The notes under the pieces are model-generated. The model saw only the letters and a program-made list of their open reading frames with translations, was not told where the DNA came from and did no database searches. A DNA stretch of 13,648 bases from CAYFHQ01 sp964342805 (GTDB lineage: Bacteria; Bacillota; Clostridia; Peptostreptococcales; Acidaminobacteraceae). The stretch covers positions 1 through 13,648 of the forward strand of contig CAYFHQ010000098.1 of assembly GCA_964342805.1 (NCBI GenBank), read 5' to 3'. Both the position numbers and the translations under genes were made by a program. Of the stretch, positions 7,296 through 13,648 are shown in pieces. How positions within the stretch are numbered: position 1 is the first letter of the stretch; every line of letters starts with the position of its first letter.

Positions 7296-8642
7296 GTGGC
7301 AAAGCTAGAAGACAAAATGGAGGCCATCGTATCGGCTATCTATCATTCTTATATGGTGCGAAAAACGCATATTGATTCCAGCTTAAGTGACCAGTATACC
7401 CGTAGCCCAGGCTGGGCCCAGGCCCTGTACCAGGCATGTAGTGTGGCTGACGTCAATACGACTAGCGCCTTGGTTACCGGTAGCAAGGGCAAGGGGACAG
7501 TCAGCAAACTGGCAGAGGCCCTTGTCCGTGGTCAAGGGTTGAAAACAGGCCTCTTTACAAGTCCCCACCAGCTATGCTATACAGAGCGTATTCGTGTGAA
7601 TGGGGACGAGGTCTCGGTGGAAGACTTTGTTCGCTTGGGTCAAGGGGTGCAAGAGAGCCTTACAAACATGGAAGACACCATTCCCCTACCTCAGTATATG
7701 GGTCCCATGGCCGGCTGGCTGGCTCTTGCCCTGAGAATATTCCAGGACCAAGAGACGGAGGTCAACATACTGGAATGTGGTAGGGGGGCACGGTTTGACG
7801 ACGTGGCAGTCGTCAAGGCTCAAGCGGCAGCCATCAATACTATTTTTGATGAGCACCTGCCCTATCTAGGCCAAACAGACTTAGACGTGGCCTGGCACAA
7901 GGCCGGAATCATACAAGACTCCATGGTGGGCGTCGTTGTTGCCCGACAAAGTCCAGAGGTCTTAAAGGTGATCAAGGATGAAGCCTCTTTAAAGGGTGTT
8001 CCCCTCCTTGTGGTTGGTCAAGACTTGCAGGCTGAAGTTGTCCATCCAACAGAAGAGGGGTGGGTAGTGAACCTGGTGACTCCCCATGGAACTTATACCG
8101 ACGTATCTATTAAAGGACTGCCAACCTATGCCATTGACAATGGACTTATGGCTCTTGCACTGGCGGAAATCCTTTGTGGTGGTCCACTGGACCACCAAGT
8201 GGTTATGTCCGTTTTTGAGGATTTCTCTTTTGCGGGTTGTATGGAGCGATTGGAGGATCAACCGCCCCTCCATGTGGATGGTTGTATTCACCGGGTTTGC
8301 GCCCAGGCCATTGTAGAAACCCTAGGCAGGCGGTATGACAAACCTGCTGTTTATGTGCTAGGGATACCCGATAACAAGGATATAGCAGGGGTTCTGGCCA
8401 GCCTGGTGCCCCACGGAAAGGCTATTATTTGTACCATGCCTGACCGGTGTCATTTGCCTTTCAGTGATCTTCCCATGACGATTGCCAAGGCCAATGGATA
8501 TGAAAAAGTTGAGTTGATTCCCAATACAGCAGACGCCTTGAAAAGAGCTAGACACCTGTCAGGTGGTGAGCTTCCACTAGTGTTATTGGGGACACAGATT
8601 TGGGTTGGACAAGCTAGACAAATAGTGGAGAGTGAACAATGA
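7296..8642 (+). CDS. Divergent FolC-like Mur ligase homologue, substrate unknown
   Basis: This is about 448 residues and shares the FolC plan with its upstream neighbour: P-loop TGSKGKGTVSK (61-71), TSPHQLCYTERIRVNG, LECGRGARFDD, FDEHLPYLGQT and HKAGIIQ. The nucleotide-binding domain is therefore intact and the carbamylated-type lysine is kept. The C-terminal domain departs from FolC. GRLE becomes GCME (Cys315), and DGAHNP becomes DGCIHR (328-333), so the usual Arg and Ala-His-Asn-Pro are gone. The start is uncertain: GTG at 7296 has AAGGTGA five bases upstream, whereas GTG 7287 overlaps that site and has a poor one, and ATG 7317 is a third option. The stop overlaps the next start as ATGA. 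It is either a ligase for a different acceptor or amino acid, or a non-catalytic partner. Confidence 0.85.
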   Translation: MAKLEDKMEAIVSAIYHSYMVRKTHIDSSLSDQYTRSPGWAQALYQACSVADVNTTSALVTGSKGKGTVSKLAEALVRGQGLKTGLFTSPHQLCYTERIRVNGDEVSVEDFVRLGQGVQESLTNMEDTIPLPQYMGPMAGWLALALRIFQDQETEVNILECGRGARFDDVAVVKAQAAAINTIFDEHLPYLGQTDLDVAWHKAGIIQDSMVGVVVARQSPEVLKVIKDEASLKGVPLLVVGQDLQAEVVHPTEEGWVVNLVTPHGTYTDVSIKGLPTYAIDNGLMALALAEILCGGPLDHQVVMSVFEDFSFAGCMERLEDQPPLHVDGCIHRVCAQAIVETLGRRYDKPAVYVLGIPDNKDIAGVLASLVPHGKAIICTMPDRCHLPFSDLPMTIAKANGYEKVELIPNTADALKRARHLSGGELPLVLLGTQIWVGQARQIVESEQ

Positions 8643-9514
8643 AGGGTTGGATGATCTATTCCAAGGAAACATTAAGTTCCAAGTTCGGTAACCATGCCTT
8701 TGACTGGATGAAGGATTCTGCAAAAGCCCATGGCCTTGAAGTGGACCTGGTCTTCGAGGAAGACTTGATGGCTGTGTCCAGTGAAAGGGGACTGGAAATC
8801 CTCCATTTAGGAAGGGCCGTTAACCTGCCTGATTTTGTAGTTATGCGGTCTTATGCCTTGGAAATGGGCCGTCAATTGGAGGCTCTGGGTGTTCGATTGT
8901 TTAATCCAACTGGCCCCTTGGAAGACGCCCAGGACAAGTGGCGAACCCACCAGTTGTTGACCCTGAAGGGGATACCCAACCCGAAGACAGTCTATCTTGC
9001 TAGAACGCCAGTAGACTTCGATTGGCTCATGGAACAATTGGGAAGTCCGGTGGTGGTCAAGGGCTTGAGAGGCTCCAAGGGGGAAGACGTTTACTTGATT
9101 GACGAGGCGGCAGATTTGCTACCCCTTGTCGACCAATATGGCAATGAAAACTTACTCTTCCAATCCTTTGTAAAAGGAGCAGATGGAAGGGATGTCCGGG
9201 TCCATGTCATTGACGGCAAGGCCCTTGTGGCAGTGGAACGGATTGCAGCGTCCGGCTTTAAATCCAATTTCCATCAGGGGGGATCAGCCCAAGCCTTCAC
9301 CTTAACCGAGGAGATCAGTGAATTGGCCACAGCCAGCGCAGAGGCCCTGTCCTTGGAAATTGCCGGTGTGGATATTCTCCTGGGAGCTGAAGGACCAACT
9401 ATTTGTGAGGTCAATGGGATCCCTGGTTTTCGGACAGTCGGCGTTACCTCAACTGTGGATATACCCCGGTCAATCTTTGCCTATATAGCCAAGTCCATGG
9501 TCCAAGACCAATAA
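8639..9514 (+). CDS. RimK-like ATP-grasp ligase
   Basis: This is a 291-residue soluble protein. Residues 1-95 form an N-terminal pre-ATP-grasp domain, and 97-285 an ATP-grasp fold. Visible elements are Lys100, the ATP-lysine strand and Gly-rich loop VVVKGLRGSKGED (138-150), FQSFVKGADGRDVRVHV (174-190), a RimK-like SNFHQGGSA segment (209-217), Asp244, and the Mg-binding CEVNG (256-260). RimK/LysX-type enzymes join an amino acid, often glutamate, to a carboxylate through an acyl phosphate. It is translationally coupled by ATGA to the FolC-like gene, which implies they work on the same product. Folate, a cofactor, a protein tail or a free peptide are all possible substrates. The sequence alone does not decide. 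Confidence 0.88.
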   Translation: MKGWMIYSKETLSSKFGNHAFDWMKDSAKAHGLEVDLVFEEDLMAVSSERGLEILHLGRAVNLPDFVVMRSYALEMGRQLEALGVRLFNPTGPLEDAQDKWRTHQLLTLKGIPNPKTVYLARTPVDFDWLMEQLGSPVVVKGLRGSKGEDVYLIDEAADLLPLVDQYGNENLLFQSFVKGADGRDVRVHVIDGKALVAVERIAASGFKSNFHQGGSAQAFTLTEEISELATASAEALSLEIAGVDILLGAEGPTICEVNGIPGFRTVGVTSTVDIPRSIFAYIAKSMVQDQ

Positions 9515-9526
9515 TGGAGTAATTAA

Positions 9527-9535
9527 TGGTATAAT
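9527..9535 (+). promoter_or_regulatory. Extended -10 promoter candidate before the structured element
   Basis: TGGTATAAT is a perfect extended -10 (TGnTATAAT) with no good -35. The same ten bases, ATGGTATAAT, recur at 12086-12095 before the sigma-54 activator. Transcription from here would begin at about 9541, inside the outer strand of the hairpin that follows. Confidence 0.45.
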
Positions 9536-9600
9536 AAAACACCCCCCTATACGAGGGGTCTGGACACAGGCCAAACTCTTATGGTGGCGGGTGTTTTCCT
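9536..9600 (+). terminator. Branched hairpin: likely terminator of the valS operon, or a structured leader
   Basis: AAAACACCC (9536-9544) pairs with GGGTGTTTT (9589-9597), followed by CCTTTG. Within it CCCCT/AGGGG (9544-9548/9554-9558) forms a hairpin. A second, with a GACA loop, is possible at 9559-9570, and a third, GCCA/TGGC, at 9570-9588. The outer stem with its T-run fits a Rho-independent terminator, but the multi-branched inside is unusual. I could not match it to a known riboswitch class. Confidence 0.55.
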
Positions 9601-9655
9601 TTGTATTGCAATGGGACCGTAAAGGGGATGTAATATAAAATGTACTTAAATAGGG

Positions 9656-9661
9656 TATAAT
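9656..9661 (+). promoter_or_regulatory. Possible -10 of the ccdA promoter
   Basis: A perfect TATAAT lies 24 bases before the ccdA start, so the leader would be very short. I see no matching -35 at 16-18 bp. The site fits transcription of ccdA and the selenoprotein gene from their own promoter. Confidence 0.4.
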
Positions 9662-9685
9662 TAAAGCAGATGACAGGAGGTAGAC

Positions 9686-10384
9686 ATGGGCTTAATTGGA
9701 GATGTATCATGGTGGGCAGCCTTTATGGCGGGGGTAATATCCTTCTTTACTCCTTGTATTCTACCAATGATACCTGCTTATATCATGTATATAACAGGCG
9801 CAGCCTTGGAAGACGAAATGAAGACCCTACGGGTAAGAGCCTTTACTCGTACCCTAGGTTTTGTCATAGGTTTCACGGTGATTTTCATGATCATGGGTCT
9901 AGGCGCAACCTTTGTTGGTCGTGTTTTCCAGGAGAATAGAGCCTGGGTGCGGTGGATCAGTGGTGGGATTATCATTTTGTTCGGTCTCAGTCTAGCTGAC
10001 GTGATCAAACTTTCCTTCTTGCAAAAGAGTCTTAAAATGCGAGCTCCCAAGGAGATCACGGGTTGGTTTGGCGCAGTGGCCATGGGTATGGCCTTTGCAG
10101 CTGGTTGGACCCCTTGTGCAGGCCCTGTCCTAGGTGCAGTTCTATTTATGGCAGGTGGTACAGCGACTGCAACCAGTGGTGCCCTTCTCTTATTCATTTA
10201 TTCCATGGGCATGGCATTGCCATTTTTATTGACGGCCCTCTTCATGGGTGTCTTTGCCAAATGGTTGCATAAGCTAGAGAAGATTGCCCCCGTAATGATG
10301 AAGGTAGGCGGGTGGATGTTAGTGGGCTTCGGTTTGTTGATCATATTTGACAAGGTTGTAGTGATCAGCAGCTGGCTCCTATAG
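9686..10384 (+). CDS. ccdA: CcdA-type transmembrane thiol-disulfide electron carrier
   Basis: This is a 232-residue polytopic membrane protein with about six helices. It carries electrons from cytosolic thioredoxin to extracytoplasmic thiol proteins. The two diagnostic redox cysteines sit in FFTPCILPMIP (Cys24) and GWTPCAGPVLG (Cys144), the paired helix 1 and helix 4 sites of the CcdA/DsbD-beta family. The length is typical of stand-alone CcdA. AGGAGG (9675-9680) lies five bases before the ATG. The next gene starts 14 bases after its stop and encodes a TlpA/ResA-like lipoprotein, the natural acceptor of its electrons. Confidence 0.94.
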   Translation: MGLIGDVSWWAAFMAGVISFFTPCILPMIPAYIMYITGAALEDEMKTLRVRAFTRTLGFVIGFTVIFMIMGLGATFVGRVFQENRAWVRWISGGIIILFGLSLADVIKLSFLQKSLKMRAPKEITGWFGAVAMGMAFAAGWTPCAGPVLGAVLFMAGGTATATSGALLLFIYSMGMALPFLLTALFMGVFAKWLHKLEKIAPVMMKVGGWMLVGFGLLIIFDKVVVISSWLL

Positions 10385-10398
10385 GAAAGGAAAATCCA

Positions 10399-11163
10399 AT
10401 GAGGAAAATGAGAATTGGAGCCCTTCTGGTGGCCATGATTCTTGTTCTTGCAGCTTGTAGCCCAGGTGTTGAACAAGTTGAGGCCAATCCACAAGGGACG
10501 ACAACACAAGAAGTAAGTCAGGCAGAAGAGTCAGCGCCAGTTGACACGTCGTCTGAATCCATGAGTAAAGAGTCTGAACCTATGGCAGAGGAAACACAAC
10601 CTGCCATGGAAGCTAAAGAAGAGTCAACTTCTGAAGAACCAGCAGTTATGGAAGAAAAGAAGGAAGAGACATCTGGAGCTGAAATGACAGTTGAAGAGAC
10701 AGAGGATGTTTCGTCTCAGGTCTTAGAGGTAGGGAAGAAGATTCCAAACTACGCTTTAACGACAGCAGATGGTGAAGTGGTTGAACTGCGGAGCCTAGAA
10801 GGAAAAATGGTTGCAATCGTGTTTTGGACAACCTGGTGAACCTACTGTAAAAAAGAGCTTCCCGTGTTGGAAGACTTAAATAAAGAAATTGACGATCTTG
10901 TGGTGATTGGTATTAACGTACAGGAAACAACCAAGCAAGTGAAAGACTATGCTGAGAAGAATGGCATTACCTTCCAGCTCTTTATGGATGAAGAAGGGGA
11001 AATGGCACAAACCTTCTTTGTGAGCGGCTTTCCGACCTCATATTTTGTCAGCAAGGATGGCTACCTGGTAGGTGGTGTTCCTGGATATATCGAAGAGGAA
11101 AATCTCTTGGGCATTTTGGACATCGTCAGAAACTTTGATCCAAATGTGCCTGTGGAAAACTAG
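10399..11163 (+). CDS. TlpA/ResA-like thioredoxin-fold selenolipoprotein, UGA read as selenocysteine
   Basis: This is a 254-residue product if UGA at 10837-10839 is read as Sec147. Residues 1-20 are a lipoprotein signal with lipobox LAAC (Cys20). Residues 21-110 are an acidic Glu/Ser/Thr-rich linker, probably crossing the cell wall. From about 112 there is a redoxin/TlpA domain: VGKKIPNYALTTADGEVVEL, then FWTTW-U-TYCKKELPVLEDL, and the cis-Pro loop VSGFPTSYFVSKDG. The UGA falls exactly where TlpA proteins have the first Cys of CxxC. The second Cys150 and the whole fold continue in the same frame to TAG at 11161. A SECIS-like hairpin follows. The gene is 14 bases behind ccdA. Automatic callers would split it into 146- and 99-residue ORFs. 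A pseudogene with a single nonsense mutation is the alternative and seems much less likely. Confidence 0.88.
10855..10877 (+). promoter_or_regulatory. Bacterial SECIS-like hairpin after the UGA codon
   Basis: CTTCC (10858-10862) pairs with GGAAG (10869-10873) around the loop CGTGTT. The stem can be extended by GAG/CTT with one bulged A (10874). The loop starts 23 bases after the UGA and has a G at its second position. That agrees with the spacing and loop-G pattern known for bacterial SECIS elements, which recruit SelB and Sec-tRNA. Not tested by folding software. Confidence 0.6.
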
Positions 11164-11236
11164 GACTTAAGTCGGTTTAAAAGGAGCCGTTTTGGGTATA
11201 GAATGATAGTAAGATAAGATTGAGAGAGGTGACCTT

Positions 11237-11968
11237 ATGCGAATTGGTAGTAATTTTAATAATCTCTCCAGTCTCCTGCAATCATCTAAGGCCGCAGCAC
11301 CGGCAAACATTCCTATCGAACAGGAACTGGAAGCTCAGCAAATTGGTCAAGACCAAGGCTCGAAAAATGCCCAAGACGCTATAAATCTTGGTAATGTGGC
11401 TGAAGGTGCGCTCAATAGCGCTTCAGATAGTTTACAACAAATCAGAGAATTGGCAGTACAGGCTGGGAATGGCGCCCTTAGTAGTGAGGATCGTTCGATT
11501 ATCCAAGACCAGATCAATGGCTTAAAACAGGATATCCAGAGTAGCCTACAAAACTCTGAATTCAATGGCCAAAAACTATTGGATGGTGGTTTTAATGGAA
11601 ACATTCAAACCGGTGGGAATCCTGGCCAGGGTCGTGTCATGCAGATTGAAAACACGTCCTTAGACTCCCTTGGTATTACCAATTTTGACGTGACTGGTAG
11701 CTTTGACATTGGGGACATTGACAATGCCATTGAGCAGGTCAATGCCAACCGATCGCAAATCGGTGCCCAAACCAATGGATTGGAATCGACCATTCGATCC
11801 AACGAGATTGCCCGGGAAAACACCCTGGCTTCCCAATCCAACCTAACGGAGGATCTTGAAGAGTCTATAACGCAATTTAGACAGGGCCAACTCCAACAGT
11901 CTGTTCAAACTCAGACCCAGTTGCTCCAGCAGCAGGCTCAGGAGTCTCAATTGGACATTCTCGGTTGA
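11237..11968 (+). CDS. Short flagellin-like protein
   Basis: This 243-residue protein resembles flagellin at both ends. The N-terminal part has NAQDAINLGNVAEGALN, LQQIRELAVQAGN, DRSIIQDQINGLKQDI and EFNGQKLLDG, all hallmark flagellin D1 motifs. The C-terminal part has AIEQVNANRSQIGAQTNGLE, ENTLASQSNLTE and a Gln-rich end (LLQQQAQESQLDILG) in place of the usual flagellin terminus. Between MRIGSNFNNL and NAQDA the protein is shorter than typical flagellin. The conserved LSSGLRIN...DDAAGLAISEKMRGQ stretch is missing, replaced by an Ala/Pro/Gln-rich segment. It has no Cys. GAGGTGA lies four bases before the ATG. It follows the selenoprotein gene by 73 bases with no terminator between and no other flagellar gene in sight. 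It may be a minor filament protein or a secreted flagellin relative. Confidence 0.85.
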   Translation: MRIGSNFNNLSSLLQSSKAAAPANIPIEQELEAQQIGQDQGSKNAQDAINLGNVAEGALNSASDSLQQIRELAVQAGNGALSSEDRSIIQDQINGLKQDIQSSLQNSEFNGQKLLDGGFNGNIQTGGNPGQGRVMQIENTSLDSLGITNFDVTGSFDIGDIDNAIEQVNANRSQIGAQTNGLESTIRSNEIARENTLASQSNLTEDLEESITQFRQGQLQQSVQTQTQLLQQQAQESQLDILG

Positions 11969-12018
11969 GACAGTATAAAACTCCCTCATACCGCCTTGCT
12001 AACTTTGTCGACAATCTC

Positions 12019-12048
12019 AACCCACAGTTATTTAACTGTGGGTTTTTT
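12019..12048 (+). terminator. Strong Rho-independent terminator after the flagellin-like gene
   Basis: AACCCACAGTT (12019-12029) pairs perfectly with AACTGTGGGTT (12034-12044) across an ATTT loop, with six T residues at 12043-12048. It separates the flagellin-like gene from the regulator gene. Confidence 0.95.
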
Positions 12049-12086
12049 ATTGCCTCTGGGTCCCTGCCGGGCATCACTAAGTCCTA

Positions 12087-12095
12087 TGGTATAAT
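12087..12095 (+). promoter_or_regulatory. Extended -10 promoter of the sigma-54 activator gene
   Basis: TGGTATAAT matches the extended -10 consensus exactly. No good -35 is seen, as is usual for this class. The start codon is 39 bases downstream, with GAGGT before it. Confidence 0.6.
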
Positions 12096-12133
12096 AGATG
12101 GAATATAAACCCCAACAGCCAAAGAGGTAGACC

Positions 12134-13648
12134 ATGCCAACTAAGAAAATGCTCCAACAAAATAAACGCTTCCAGGTAGCCTGGGAACAATACATGAAGA
12201 CCGGGGAGATTGAACGGGATTTTCTTCGTCCAGTTATAGCAGACTCCTGGATTAGAAGTCGTAGATATGATGTGAACCCCATGGAAGACGATGTTCCAGA
12301 GGAGATCTCAGGTCGCTTGCTGGAAATCCGGACCCAGGAGTTTCAGTTTGTCCTGGACATAGCCAAGCCCTTTATGGACACCCTCTATGCCACCGTGGGT
12401 AATGATGGGATGATCGTCCGGATGACCGACAAGAACGGCTATGTGCTTGAGTGTTTTGGAGACGAACTCGTTTTTGAAAGCCACCGCAAGCTCCATTTAT
12501 ACCGGGGAACCAATGTCCGTGAGGAGGTCATCGGGACCAACGCCATTGGGATCGCCCTCATGAAAAATCAGCCGGTCCAAGTTTTAGGGGCCGAGCACTA
12601 TCGTAAGGACTACCATGGCTGGACCACGTCTGCTGCCCCCATTCGCGACGAGAATGGGGACGTTCTAGCGGTCCTTTCCATGTCGGGGGACTATGAAATG
12701 GTCCATCCCCATACCCTGGGCATGGTCTTGGCTGCGGCCCTGGCCATTGAACATGAGATCAACCTCAACCGGATTAACCAGAGCCTCCGTAGGACCAATG
12801 AGCACCTGGGTGCCCTCATGGAGTCCATCAACGAGGGGATCATCTGTGTGGACGAAACCGGTACCATCAGGGACATTAACCTTTTTGCCAGGACCTTCCT
12901 CGGCCTTGAGGACCAGCAAATCATCGGCCTTAATATCCAGTCCATCCTTGACATGAAACGGTCCAAACAGTTTTTGAAAGTCATTCGGGACGGGGACCGG
13001 TTTGAAGAAGAAGAAGTCTATTTCCGCCGGAGGAGTGGGCGAAAACAATCGGTTATCGTAAATGCTACCCCCATTGAGGAACCCAATGAAACCCTAAAAG
13101 AAGTGGTCTTTACCTTTAGAGAGTCCAAGACCATCCACAACCTGGTCAACAAGATCACCGGCGCCAAGGCCATCTACACCTTTGAGGACATACTAGGGGA
13201 GTCCATGCAGGTTCAAGAGGCCATTCGTCTATCCAAGTTGGTCGCTGACACCGACGCAACCATCTTGCTCAATGGAGAGAGTGGCACCGGCAAGGAACTC
13301 TTTGCCCAGAGTATCCACAATGCCTCCTTTAGAAGAAAAGAGCCCTTTGTCTTCATAAATTGTGGGGCCATCCCCCGGGATTTGGTGGCCAGTGAGCTCT
13401 TTGGTTATGTGGAAGGGGCCTTTACCGGGGCCAGAAAGGGCGGCCAGCCGGGTAAGTTTGAACTTGCAGACGGGGGGACCCTCTTCTTGGACGAAATCGG
13501 GGACATGCCTTTGGACACCCAGGCCAACCTCCTCCGGGTACTGGAGACCCGGGAAGTGGTCCGAGTGGGGGGACACGATGTCATTCCGGTGGACGTACGG
13601 GTAATCGCAGCAACCCATAAGAACCTGGCAGAGGAAGTGGAAAAGGGG
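12134..13648 (+). CDS. Sigma-54-dependent transcriptional activator, AcoR/DhaR type (5' part, runs off the window)
   Basis: The 505 codons present are open to the window end. The N-terminus (RPVIADSWIRSRRYDVNP, about 36-53) is typical of AcoR-like regulators. A GAF sensor domain follows (about 75-210, with VLECFGDE, EVIGTNAIGIAL and YHGWTTSAAPIRDENG). Then comes a PAS domain (about 230-330, starting LMESINEGIICVDETGTI) and an AAA+ domain with Walker A GESGTGKE (381-388), the sigma-54-contact GAFTGA (428-433) and Walker B LFLDEIGDMP (Asp453, Glu454). Such proteins sense a metabolite and, with sigma-54 RNA polymerase, switch on catabolic operons. The C-terminal Fis helix-turn-helix should lie beyond 13648. 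The start has GAGGT about seven bases upstream. No sigma-54 promoter is seen in the window, so its target is elsewhere, probably downstream. Confidence 0.93.
   Translation, partial: MPTKKMLQQNKRFQVAWEQYMKTGEIERDFLRPVIADSWIRSRRYDVNPMEDDVPEEISGRLLEIRTQEFQFVLDIAKPFMDTLYATVGNDGMIVRMTDKNGYVLECFGDELVFESHRKLHLYRGTNVREEVIGTNAIGIALMKNQPVQVLGAEHYRKDYHGWTTSAAPIRDENGDVLAVLSMSGDYEMVHPHTLGMVLAAALAIEHEINLNRINQSLRRTNEHLGALMESINEGIICVDETGTIRDINLFARTFLGLEDQQIIGLNIQSILDMKRSKQFLKVIRDGDRFEEEEVYFRRRSGRKQSVIVNATPIEEPNETLKEVVFTFRESKTIHNLVNKITGAKAIYTFEDILGESMQVQEAIRLSKLVADTDATILLNGESGTGKELFAQSIHNASFRRKEPFVFINCGAIPRDLVASELFGYVEGAFTGARKGGQPGKFELADGGTLFLDEIGDMPLDTQANLLRVLETREVVRVGGHDVIPVDVRVIAATHKNLAEEVEKG

Noticed and set aside
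10399..10839. Two separate genes (10399-10839 and 10864-11163), or a pseudogene with a nonsense mutation
   Set aside because: The second piece has no ribosome binding site at 10864 and would begin in the middle of a thioredoxin fold. The UGA replaces the exact redox Cys and no other damage is seen, so one Sec-containing frame explains the data better.
11164..11236. Sigma-D (flagellar) promoter upstream of the flagellin-like gene
   Set aside because: A TAAA is present but nothing close to GCCGATAA follows at the right spacing. The sigma-A-like hexamers there (TATAGA, TAAGAT) are weak too, so no promoter was called.
12665..13048. Minus-strand and alternate-frame ORFs across 12665-13618
   Set aside because: The plus frame from 12134 contains unmistakable GAF-PAS-AAA+ motifs throughout. 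The other frames are overlaps of it.
1..13648. CRISPR arrays, insertion sequences, tRNA or rRNA genes
   Set aside because: Reading both strands gave no regularly spaced repeats, transposase motifs, terminal inverted repeats or cloverleaf/rRNA sequences.

Overview
The window looks like chromosomal DNA from a low-to-mid G+C Gram-positive anaerobe of the Clostridia. The evidence is strong AGGAGG-type ribosome binding sites, a T-box leader, TTGACA/TATAAT promoters, a LiaF/PspC envelope-stress set, an AcoR-type sigma-54 activator, a flagellin-like gene and a probable selenoprotein. The genus cannot be fixed from the sequence.

Layout. Positions 1-2514 hold a divergent envelope-stress module. A LiaI/LiaF-like four-helix membrane protein is on the minus strand (78-635), ending in a terminator. 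PspC-LiaF-TM and LiaF-like/toastrack proteins are on the plus strand (872-2373), followed by a terminator at 2468-2513. The divergent gap carries two pairs of CTAA-core repeats, each with 11-bp spacing, which look like response-regulator sites. A small unknown protein follows (2581-2937).

Positions 2940-9514 form a T-box-controlled operon. A consensus promoter and a valine T-box leader precede valS, folC, a divergent second Mur ligase/FolC homologue and a RimK-like ATP-grasp ligase. The last two overlap by ATGA. The second Mur ligase has lost the canonical AHNP and GRLE residues of FolC, so this pair may be an undescribed amino-acid or peptide ligation system.

Positions 9515-11163 hold a structured RNA or terminator element, then ccdA, then a TlpA/ResA-like lipoprotein whose first redox Cys codon is an in-frame UGA. 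The frame continues perfectly through the other half of the thioredoxin motif, and a SECIS-like hairpin sits at the right distance. I read this as one selenoprotein (UxxC, Sec147), not two ORFs. CcdA would carry electrons across the membrane to this selenolipoprotein. This is the strongest discovery in the window.

Positions 11237-12048 hold a short flagellin-like protein lacking part of the conserved N-terminal helix, then a strong terminator. From 12134 to the window end there is the 5' part (505 codons) of a GAF-PAS-AAA+ sigma-54 activator, preceded by an extended -10 promoter.
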